A DNA stretch of 64,000 nt from Erythrocercus mccallii. Taxonomy: Eukaryota > Chordata > Aves > Passeriformes > Dicruridae. The position numbers and the translations under genes were made by a program. This document shows, piece after piece, positions 28,914 through 40,900 of the stretch; position 1 is the stretch's first letter; each line of letters starts with the position of its first letter. The stretch is taken from NCBI GenBank assembly GCA_013397435.1, contig VZRG01000530.1:374441-438440 (forward strand), given 5' to 3'. Under the pieces are notes generated by a model, which ran no database searches, had not been told where the DNA came from, and worked only from the letters and a program-made list of their open reading frames with translations.

Positions 28914-31900
28914 GCACAAAAGTGATCAGGAAGTTGAGATTTTTTAGCATATTTTCTTCTTTTATCAAAAAAAAAACACAGGTTCTATTTTATGGTTGTG
29001 AAGGATAATTCTGAAGGAAATTAGTTATTTTCTCAATATTATCTTATTAATTTATAAAGCGTACACAACATAAAGCTTTACTTCCCTTATTTAAACTCTA
29101 CTTACCTGATCCCTGGAGGAACTGAGTAGGAGGAGAATCTCTTTGTTCATAATTCTGAACTTTTCTCCATATTTTTGGGCTAAGATTTTTCAGCTTACCC
29201 AAGACTGATTCTGTCATTGTTTCTTTAAGCATTTCCTTCAACTTCTGCTGCCATACCCAAATGGAAAAAAACCCATTAAACTTACAGCCCCACAGTCTGC
29301 TTAGTCTAGTCTAGTCCAAACTTACTGTCTCATAGTGCGATTAGTCTAGTTTCTAACTTGAGTTCAGGTAATAAAAAAGTGCCTGCGCTTTCAGTGAATT
29401 TTCTCATGTTAGGTCTACAGGAGAGAAAGGTATCATCATTTACCCATGAATGGTGACTACCTTTTCCTTTAAGCAAGTCTATCTTAAGTCATAACCATAA
29501 GGTTACAGAAGGAGAAAAGTACATTGGTGGTAGGTGGGAAGAAGGAGATTAATGACTTTTTTCAGGTTTTTTTAGAGATGTTAAGTTGAAAATCATTTTT
29601 TATGTATTACTGTAAATATTAGATATTATAACATATTTTAATGAACAGAAGCAGGTCGCCACTGTTGTATTTATGCTGGGACCAGAAATTTTCTGTATTC
29701 CTGTTTTTAGCTTGATAGCCAAAGTAGCCAACAAGAGAAGCTGGTATTTCCTACAAGAGAAGCTGGTATCTCCAGAAATTCTGTTACTGGCTATGCTTTT
29801 TCTGGATCTCTTTCTTCCTTTTCTTACATTCCTGTTATACTGAATATTTAAAGAATGAGGGTACAGTCTTCTGTCTTCACTAGAATGTGAAAAGACAATG
29901 AATATGAAAAGATACTATGCTTTGACTTATGCTGAATGTCAGTCTGACAATTTAATAAGACAATTGTCTGAAATATCCTTAAATGCAAACCTTGGTTTCC
30001 TCTAATCTATAATCTATCACAACAGATTTTTTTTAAAAAAATCTGAGACAAAAAGGAAGGGAGGAAGGGAAAGAAAGAAAGAATCAAAAGTTTAACAAAC
30101 TGGTCACCATTGATGCATAATTAACTCAGCAATAATCTACACACTCATCACATTAAACTAGTACTGCAAACACAGCAGTTGTTCTAGAGCAGATTCTTCT
30201 CCACATCCACATACTCCAATGAAATGGATGAACAGAATTACATTCAAAATTCCTGAATTGTATCAAAGCAGAATCTCAGGCAAAATACAAATCACTGCAA
30301 CATCCTGATCAAGTCTCATCTCAGCTGTGGGCATGAGTTTTTCCTCGTTCCCACTCTGTCTGCTGAGTATGCAATAATGATACCTACATCCACTGCAAAG
30401 TGATTTGGAATTTACTGATGAAAAATGCTTCATAATCTACACACTAATTATATGTACCTCAGGATCCCTCTGTAATCATCTGCAAGAAGATTTATCCCTC
30501 CAAAAAAGTATGAAGTTTAAAAGCAGAAACATTTTTCAACCAATCAATCCTCCTGATGATGGAACAATCCTTGGTGGGGAATGAACTAGTAAATATTTCA
30601 TATAATCTTCAATAACTAGTCAAAACTTATTAGTCTCCCCCAACTTTGCTGGGTTTCACATTTTAAGGCCAACAACTACTATCAATAGAAAATTTAGAGG
30701 TCAGAAAAAGCACTGATATTTACTAGAAAGTACTGAAATTCAGGTTAGATTCAGAGGACACTGAGGATACTGAGTTATCACATGAGACACCAGTGCTAGA
30801 AACTCACATCCAAGTGGACAAGCACAACTAAAAAGCTCACCCAAAACCAATAAATCCTCCATAGACCCAATACAGTCCTTGAGAAATGACACAGAAATAC
30901 AAAAAAACATCTGATCTTTGATTGAATGTTCTCTGAAAAAATAGAGTGTACTGCATTATGGAGTTTTAATTATGATGAATTTGACTGCACTATGTTTTGT
31001 CAGCAGACATTGTCCCTGAAAGGCAGAGAATTTTATGGGTGGTTTGCTATAAAAATAATGCAAAAAACTCTTGAAAACAAATGAGTAGGGTGTATGAGGT
31101 AGAAGATAGGCTTCATGGAAAATCAAAACCCGTTTAAAATGAAGTAAATGTTTATTTATAAATTTTCTCAATATATAAAAATAAATATGATGCTGGAAAA
31201 CAGTTATAAGATTGTTTTGTTTCTACTGTCTGATAGCAAAGGGCAAACATTCCCAAATAACATGGAGACCGACAGAGTTGTATGTTGTTCATGTCAATAA
31301 TTCCTTATGTAGAAAGCTGGTGGTTTGTCAGCCAAACACAGAAAGTTTAGTAACTAGAACAGAAGTGCAGGAAAACAGACAAGCTGCTAACAGTAAAAAA
31401 GAAAAAACCAAGAAAGTAGACATGGGATTGAAAAGGCTGATAATTTTATGAGAAAAATTGGAGGAAGACCTAAGTACCCAGAATAGAAAAAAAATTACAC
31501 AAAATATCTCAGAGAAAAACTGGATCTGAGAAGGAGATAGTAATTGCAAACAACAATTATAGGGAATTTTTTGTTGAAAAGTGCAGAAGCACATCAGTAA
31601 ACACATAGAATTTTGATCAAATATTGATTGGGGAGGGAGGGCAGAGCATTCAAAAGGAATAAGAGGTAGTAGTTCACTACTAGACCAGAAATATCTTGAT
31701 AATTATCACCAAGCAGATGAAAATGAGATGACAGATTCACTGTATTTAGACCATCGAAAGAGGTATCAGTCTGGCAGAGAACAAGAAGAATCGGCTACGT
31801 GGAAATAAAAAAGGAAGAAAAAATTATCTGGCATGGTTGTGAACCTGTGAATGGGTGTCTTGGGTTATGGAACCAAAAAAAAACATATTCTATTTAATCT

Positions 31901-34900
31901 GTTGAAAGCAGTTGGGGAAATGTTTGTTTCTTTTTCTTTATCTTTGTAACTACAGGGGGAGGGGGGGCGGATGCTTTCTGATAATGGCCCAACTGTTAAA
32001 ACTGGGTGAGGCAGTGTTTCTTATCTCTTTCACCACCCATCCTCCCTCCAGGGGGATATCTGCTGCTAATGGGCCATTAAGGCTCACCTTAATTACATCA
32101 TCCCATTGTGAGATGCTCCACCCAGTGGGGGGGCGGGGCCAGGAGCTCCTACCTAGATAAAAACGGGGCTGAGGAGCACCAGACATTCCTGTTTCCCCAC
32201 TGGATTTCTCTAAAGGAAGACCGGACACATTTCTCCACCACTGGACTTCTCTGCGGGATCATCTCTACTCCACAGAGCCACATCTGCTACTCCAGGAGGA
32301 TTCATCTGGACTGCTTCTAACACCCTGCCCAACAGGGTGTCGGGTCAGGTCCCTGGCTCTGTCAGGGGTTTCCTAGGGTTTTTGTTTGTTTTGTTTGCTT
32401 GTCTTTCTGTATTGCTACATTTGTATTTTTAATATTGTTAGTAAAGAACTGCTATCCCTATTCCCACAGCTTTGCCTGAAAGCCCTTAATTGCAAAATTA
32501 TAATAATTCAGAGGGAAGGGATTTACATTCTCCATTCCAAGAAAAACTCCAGTTTTTCCTGGCAGATACCTGTCTCTTCAAACTGAGACAATGGGAAATA
32601 GAAATTCCTGTGGCACTGTGGGGTGGGAAAGAGGGAATGCAGCCTGGATCATATACATTAGTTAAGATAATCAGGAGATGATGTTAGAGGCAGAGGGAGA
32701 GTCAAGTCTGAATGTAAGCTCTCAAGTCAGAAAGATCATTCAGCAATGCTCATAAAAAAAGAGATTTTCAGAGTAAAAACCAGTCTAGAGCCTAGGAGTC
32801 ATTGGCACATAACTCTGGTAAAGAATGGGCCTACTGCATGCTTTGGTGTTAGAGGAGAGAAGAGCGGGAAGTAACCTGGTTGCCCAGGCAGAAGTATGCC
32901 AGGGGCAGAGGCTGACCCTCAGGGTCCACCTCAAGTCATGTGGCAGACATGTGGCATATCTGACATTGCATGGATGCCATGAGTCTCTCTGGTCACCTTG
33001 AATGGCACTAGAGATCTCATTAGACACCTAAATTACTCCTTAGATGTGTATGCACTACAATACATCTGAGAGGATAAATTGACTTTTATACAGAGCTCAA
33101 ACTTCTGTATCAGATAAATGCTTTACAAAGGAAAAAAAAAAATACACATATCATGAGCTACCTGACAAACTATAATCAAATAATAAATTTGCCACATTCG
33201 TAAATCAGAAGTAAAATTGGTGTCAGGGCTTCCAACCTCTTCTCATGCTATTAAGCTAAATGATAACAGTTACAGTGGCACAGAAAAGTATTAATGACAG
33301 AAGTTAGCTTCCTTTTTGTGGAAATAGCAACAGCTGTACAGAGTGTGATTAGAAGAGGCTCCTGCAAGGATCAGCTGGTCTTCCTCACTGTGTCTGAAAT
33401 GACAGCAGAGGTGTAAGGTTAGCAAGTGGACAGGATAATAAAAAAGGATTGAACCTAACCCTGAAGATCAAGACAGGGACTGAGAAAGTGGAAAGTGCAA
33501 AAGGAAAGAGGCTTGCAAAACAAGGAAGAAGGAAGGTCCCTGGCTGTGCTTGTGCAGAGGAGGATGTGCATGCGCTGTTACATCAGACCCTTACCTCCAG
33601 AGCTACTGCTCCATTTTTCCCTTGGTGGGGTGCTTCGTAAGCCTCTATTTGCTGCTTTGTGAGTCGAGCCAGCTTCTCTGCAAGCTCCCGCCAGCTTTTG
33701 CCAAGCTTGACAGCTGAAGTCAAGATGATGGTGTCCTGGGTAAGACGTGCCACTAATCCCTGGCAATCTATTTTCAAAAGTGCCTGCAACAATTATTTTC
33801 ATTAGATCCTTCACCAGTAATTACAAACAGAACATTTTAATTTAATTTTATAGCACTATTCTGTATTTGCACACAAACAGGAAGACTTGTTTTTACTTTT
33901 GTGTTCTTACAAATATGTGGGTTTTTTTCTACAAAATGGTGTTGCCAACAATTTCAGAGGAAAACTGCCCATTAGCTTAAGAAAAAAGTCAAGCTGGCAT
34001 TCAGCTGCTTTAGCATTCCAGTGTCAAATGGGTCAAATTACAGATCCTGAAAGAAAAATATACTTCTCCAACAAAAATATTTGGGATTAAAAAAAATTAT
34101 CTTCTTAGAAGTATTACATGAAACTTGAAAATTATGTTAGAGCACTATTGTACTAAGGTGTGGTCCTTCATCTAGGGTTTTATATGGAAAATCACTGATC
34201 ACGTTGGCCAGCACCTTTTGATTTACTTCTCCCACAGAACTAATAATTTTTTGACCATTAAGGAGAAATGCAAACATGAAACCTTTCCCTCCTCCTTGCC
34301 AAATGAGTATTTAATGACACTCAAACTAAAACAGTTGAAGGAGGGAAACTTTGAAATGTAGATACATTGCATTCTCCTTTCTTTATTTGTTTGGATAAGA
34401 TCTAATGGCAAAAATAAATGTTGGGGTTTTTTCTTCTCCTCAGCACCAAAATATTCCACCAAAACTTGAGGTTTTCAGGGAAAGATCAAGAGCAAAATAC
34501 AGAAATTTTCCTTGTTTTTTAGATACTGATTTTTACTGAAATATCAAGAATTTCAACAGAAATCAGACATAACTGTGATTTAATTTTAAAGTATTAACCA
34601 ATAAAATCCTCACAGCAAACAATAGAACTTTGGTAGACAGAGTAGTGAGAAGCCAACTACAATATATTGTACAAAATTCCCCTAAACTGGAGACAAAGTT
34701 GTTCAGTTTGTGTTTGCTCTGATAAGCAAGAACCCTATAAGACACAAAAAGAGATTTCTTAAAAGAAGTAACTGAAAATTCTACCCAAAAATTACATGGA
34801 TGACATCTAGATTTATATCTAGCTCTACAAAGACAAGATCCTGCATTGGTACTTCCTAGCAAAAATACATAAATCTCACAAAACAACCTGAACAACCTGG

Positions 34901-37900
34901 TCTGGTGAAAAGTGTCCAGCCCACGACAGGACAGTTGGAACGAAATTTAAGGTCCCTTCCAACCCAAGCCATTCTATGATTCTATAAGCTTAATCTAATC
35001 ATGCCCCACTTTTTGTCTGTTTTGTAATGAACTCTGTTTCACTATATTCAGTTAAAAGTTTGGAAAATTTTCACCTTGAGGTCCCCCTCTCCTCCATGTC
35101 TGTAAAAAGAGATGACAGACTTTGCTGTACTTCATACTGGCTCAGTTTTACTTCACAAAGTTTGATGTACTCTAAAGAATTGTAAGTAGCCACTGCTATC
35201 AAAATTTTCTGAATCCTGCTAAAATTTCTGTCAGCACTTCAAAGGGGATAGACTAGTGATGAGAAGCAAACTCAGTGGAGGCTTACAGTTCAGGATAGAC
35301 AAAAGGCTTTAAATCAATAGCTACAATGTGAGTTTTTAAACATCCATTTTATAATACTTTATTTTCATATCAGAAATTTAATTATCTTCTGTCTCTTAAT
35401 AGGTTGGTCAACTTTTCTGTCAGAGTCAAGGGAAGTTTTGAGTGACCATTAATTTCAAATTAATTTGCACATAGATCAGTAAGAAAATAAGAATTATTAA
35501 TAGTGCAACTTATTACCTGGAAGTAATTTGAATAAACTTTTGACTCACATTTGGCAGTATTTTGTCACATAGATGTTGTCCAACAGCTTACAAATGAGAT
35601 CCATGAAAATACATACTGAAATACTTCCAATATCTTTCTTAGGCCACTACAACATTGACTATGAAGTTATAGGGTGTGGACAGAAAATCTGCCCTCAACA
35701 TTTGGATCAAGATATCCCTTCTAAACGTATGAAGCTAAGCTAGATATGCAACTTAGCATAGACAAATATAGATAGATAGATAGATAGATAGATGGATGAT
35801 ATCGATTAGATATTATAAGAGTTAGATTAGATATAGATAGATGATATAGATATAGATTAGATATAGATAGATGATATAGATATAGATTAGATATAGATAG
35901 ATGATATCTATCTCTATGTATGTATAGTGGAATTCTCACAGTATGTTACTTAATACCTCACAACAGGAATGTGAATTTCCCAGGAAAGCAATTTACCAAG
36001 ATAAAAGGCAAAGCAATTTCAATCATGGCTATTTAAAAACTAAAAAAGTCACCTCAGTCAACCTACAAAATGAACACAGTTCCTGAAGCATTAACAGACA
36101 ATTGTTCATAATTAATTGATCAAAGTATTATTCTTCATGAGAGTTTGGATGTATTTTCCACCTATTGGTGTCTACAACTTTTAGTAATATATTCAGGTTT
36201 ATAAAGATCCTGCAAGGATACAGAATCATGTTTTATTGTTCTTACATTAGTACTGAGTAGTTTCTTGGCAATACATTCCCAATAAGCCAGTTAGTTCTCG
36301 CAATACTTACAATAATGAGTTCATAAAGAAATAGTCTTTTTTTTTTGTTAGCATGGCAGTCTTGTTTCATCTTCTTCACAACGTGTGCAACTCTTTCTGA
36401 TTCTTTATCAATATGTGCCTCATTAAAGTCATCCAAAGACATATGTGAGTATCCCAACACTTCAGCTAAAGCTCTCCAATCATAAACACTCTCTGATACG
36501 GTAGACAGAACTACTGAGTAGATATAAGTCAATTTTTTGAATGGCAATGCAATTTGTTCAATGAGATTCCTGGTTGTTAGCTCACTATCAGCAGTGTCCA
36601 TAGCTTGTTCTTTGGAAATCACTTTTACATTTTTGCAATGTACAAGACCAATCTTTCTTCTGAGAACTCCCACATACCACTCTTTTGTTTTAGTTTGTCC
36701 AATAGCTTTAACTTTATCTTCACCAAGCAATGCTATTGTGTCTCCTTTAAAATATTCCAGCAAATAGTCAATCTTATTTTGACGTAACACAGTTTTCAAA
36801 GCCACTCCATAAGTATTGACACTCAAAGTTTTGTCCTGAAACTTTGGGTATTTTATTGTTGGTATCAAAAGCCATGGTGCAGACTTGATTTCTTTGCGGT
36901 TTTGTAGGCGCTTTGGCCTATTCATAATTCCACTTAATTTTGGAGCTGGATCAGGAGTTGTAACATGGAACTGTGTTACTTGGCTACTTTTCAAGATTTT
37001 AATCTGAACAAGGAAAACAAAGAAATGCATCTCCCTGCATCCAAGCATGGAAAACAGGAATTGTTGGCGGACCATTTCACCAGTTTTCAACTCCTCCTTT
37101 TTAATATTTTTGCTTTGATCTTCCACTTTTACTTGAAAGTCTGGATCACAAGATGTCAAAGAAATGTTTAGATCTTGCAGTTTTTCAAGCAGAAATGTAT
37201 GCTTTCCCCACAGCTGAAACACCACAGGAGGCATACTTTTCCCCGCTTTTTTTATATCACAAATTGTGAGTTTTCCTGGAATGTAGTTATGACCGAAGAC
37301 TGTAAAAACTGCTGTAAAAGATGGATGAATATACTTGGGACCGTAAATTCCAACTGAGACTGTTCTGTGGACATAGTCCCACACATTAGTTGCTGGAGGC
37401 TGGATTTTGCTTGCTTGTACAGCAACCACTGCATACATCACATGACTTAGGTCCATTAGCTTCACTTGTATGGTATCTTGATAAATATAGCAGTTCTCTA
37501 GCTTCTTAAAAGGTCCTTCTTTGTTGAGACTAAAAAAACACACAATATCACTCATAACTTGGCTGAGTGGATCATTCTTCACTTTAGCTGCAACTTTCAC
37601 TTCCAGGAAAATGGCTTCGCTTGTGTTGAGGTTGCTCACTGTAAGTTCTATCAGAGGACTTATTGTGCTGGACAGCTCATTGTTGCATGACAATGGAGGG
37701 TTAAGGATAGCCTTTAAGCCTACTTCTTGGAATTCTCCTGGCAATACATGACCAGCAGGGACATGAATGTTGATATCTGAGTCAGGTAGCTGTACTGAAC
37801 CACCTTCATGGTTCAGTTTACAAACAACATGAATGTCTGTAGCTTGTGTTTGTGCCCATCCAGGGCTGTGGCTCATGGCTTCTAAATCCAGACAGGACCG

Positions 37901-40900
37901 AGTGAGCTGTCGGTGACTCAACCAAGCCATCTTGTAGGCTTCACGGTCATTTTGAAGCCATGTCATATCGGAAGCCATAGTTTTTTGAGGCGCTGTTTTA
38001 TGAGGATTAAATCTTCGGTTATCAACGATATCCAGGAAGTCAGAGACACTCTTGGATCGTCCAGATCTTCTTGCTGAAGTTTTTCTTAGGAGACAATCAA
38101 TATCCAGCTCATCACCTGAGGAATCCAAAGAGTCTCTATTGCTAGAAATTTTAGAGAACAAATAAGGTTTTTCCTTTAAAATAGAAAGACGTTTATGATT
38201 TTCATTTCTATTGGAAGCAGCTATGTCATGTACGAAAGGGTTGGATCCTGACAGTTCATTCCAGAAAGGATTAGTCTTGGAAATAGCTTGTGCATGTTTG
38301 AATACACCAGACCAGTCAATATCCAAATCCAGGTTACTTTCATTGGCATCTGTTTAAAAGAAAAAAGAAGCATTTCCTGAAGCGTGGAGACTTGAGATGC
38401 TCCATTCATGTTCAACAGATAGTCTGTTAAACTAAGAGGTGTCTAAATTTTCCTCCTCAAATACACTTAGATAATTTCTGTACTTCTCCTTCAAGTTTTT
38501 AAACAGTATCAATGTTGATTTAATTAAGAATGATTTTTAATAGAAAGAGTGCTAACAAATTACTGCTGAATAACAAATCAGTGTTGAAGGATGTAAAGCA
38601 TCTTCTTTGTGGTGTTGATCATTATCAACTCATATGATTATTAATTGGCATTGAGTTATGATAAAGTTCCGTAAGGTTCAAACCATTTTATTGCATTAAT
38701 CTTTGGCCTCTTACAAAATGCTGTGGATTTCTTTACTTTGTCTCTTTGCAAAGATTAAACAACTGCAGTTTCATTTTTCAAACACTGCAGACTGTACAGA
38801 TAAATGCATTACTCAAGATTCCTTTTCATGCTAGTGCATGTGCATTTAATTGGTAACAGCACTCTTGCAATTTATCTCCATGTGTGTGGAATTTGTTATA
38901 CTAGCTTTCCATTAGAAAATCATTGATACAATTTATGAGACCTCGTACAGCTTGAAGTTTGGAGAGAAATGTTTGTGTGACCACAAATTTTCTGAGATTG
39001 CATTTAAATAGACAAATACAGGTGTATAAGTGATATTTACATATGTTTTCTAATGAAAATACTCATTATTAATATTAATATATATTTTTTTTCTGAAGAA
39101 GAGACATCCCTACATTTTATATTAACAATTGTTCAGAGAAGCTGGTTAACAGTTGATTGCGACTCACTCTTATTGAAAATAATATCTGCAATTTTTTATG
39201 CTAAGGGTTTCTATTACTTAATTTTGCCTTTTTTCTATATTTAGAGGCTATACCATCATTTATTTGTACATTCTTGCAAAGAGTTTAAATTTTTTAAGTC
39301 GTTATTTCTATTTTTTTTACTGTAGCTATAGTTTACATTATTACACTTTCCACAGTACTTTCCATTTCCAAGGTTAGTCTATATTGCTGAAATACAAGCA
39401 TACAGCCACAAAAAGAAAAAGGAATAAATTTTAAATGTTAGTACTTCTCTTTTTGTTTCCTTTTCCCAATTGTAATAAAAAGCCAAAACCATGAAGTCTT
39501 TCCATGGTTCCATAAAATTCCCAGTTTGGAAATACCAAGGTGGAATTTACCTGTTTGCCAGCTGCCTATCTACAAAGCTCTAATGCTGTCTTGACAAGAG
39601 CCTTCCAGGGGAGCTGCCAAGGGGATTGAGTCCAGCAGCTCAATCTTTTGAGCTCCTCCTTTTCCTCGAGAATCTTGCCTTGACCAGGGTCACCAGAGGG
39701 GGATACATTCTTCAAGCACCCACAGAAAAGCTCTTTTGTCTCTGCCCACAGGCCAAAATCTTTTCTTCTGCTGTGATGTTATTACAGTCAGTAAATCAGT
39801 GTTGCATATTAAAAATATAGATTAATGAAGCCCAAAATAAACATAAGCATTTTTTTGGGTGTTTTTCCCCATCCTAAAGGGCATGTTTCTACAAGAAAAA
39901 CATGAGCAGAAAACTATCAGAGCCTGAGTCGCTAGGACAGACGCTTTCTCATGTCAAGGCAACAGGACAATTACTGGGGTGCAGCATGTCAGCAAAGGAA
40001 TAATTCCTGCTCCACAACTTACACAGAAAGCCTCAGGCTTGCTGTTGTATCTGCTACTGGACAAGATGCTAAGAGAATGCCTACCTTGTGGAGGGCAAAG
40101 TTTTCTCAGCTTTGGAGTTACAATAACAAGGAGATTAAGTCAACTTTACCAAGACTCCAGTCTTTAAACTGAGCTAAATTCAAAATTGCCTTCATGCTCT
40201 TAAAACCCTAAATTAATCTAGTTTGGCTAAGAATTTCCTCTTCTTGTCCCCACCTGGACCCCAGTAATGTAATGTTAAAGATTTGAACTCTTCCTCCCAA
40301 CCTGCCTGACCCAGAGTTTTGCAGAAATAAAGGCTTTAGTTGGAGAGCCTTAGCACAAGAAATAGCAGAAGAGCCATACTGTAGCTGTCAGAAGTTGTCC
40401 TGTCATCCACATCAATCAAAGTCCCCTCTGACCGGCTTCGTGGAATCTCTCCACTGCTTAGGGAATCTGTTCCACTACTGGAAGAATTTTCCTCCTAGAA
40501 GAAAGTTAAGCATATAAAACATCAGCAAGTATGCAGTTTGAAAAAAGGGAAGCTGTTGAGCTTAATTCCTGTAGTATGACATGAAAAAAAAAGAACGTAT
40601 AGATTATGAGTAAATCTATGAACTCTGCCCAAGAGTGTCACAATCCTGAGTCTTACAATTGTATGTGCATCAAACCCAGCAGATGCTACAGCTGTAATAT
40701 GATACCCCAGCCCATAGTGAAGTCCAGTAACTCACAAAATTGTGTCTTGCAATTGGAACTGAGCCAATTACACAATAATTCCATTCCATAAATTAATTCC
40801 ATTCAGGTTTTGAATAAAATATTTTCTTAAAAATAAAATAGATATCCTACCTCCTGTTTTCAGGTAAGTTTGAGTAGAATCATTAAAGGGGAAGATATAG

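Larger units (their letters stand above)
27358..33594 (-). other. MACC1: MACC1 last intron (phase 0, 6237 bases)
   Basis: The donor is CTGGAG|GTAAGG at its right end and the acceptor TTTTCAG at its left. It contains an internally deleted CR1 copy (27930-28312), an AC/AT microsatellite, a 22-base tandem duplication, a plus-strand solo LTR (31856-32590) and an exon-like open segment with a strong donor at 29106-29247. The rest shows no recognisable feature. Confidence 0.85.
33784..36310 (-). other. MACC1: MACC1 intron after the large exon (phase 0, 2527 bases)
   Basis: The donor is ATT|GTAAGT and the acceptor TTGTTGCAG. It holds a CR1 3' tail (34884-34986) and a GATA-related minisatellite (about 35768-35910). 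The rest is AT-rich with no recognisable element. Confidence 0.9.

Noticed and set aside
31912..32320. Short open frames of 70-92 codons inside the plus-strand LTR
   Set aside because: They lie in LTR promoter and leader sequence on both strands and do not correspond to any retroviral gene.
38221..38415. Frame starting with ATG at the large MACC1 exon's acceptor (MPMKVTWIW...)
   Set aside because: It is out of the conserved frame. The true frame reads ANESNLDLDIDW and is entered through the phase 1 splice, so this ATG is not the MACC1 start.
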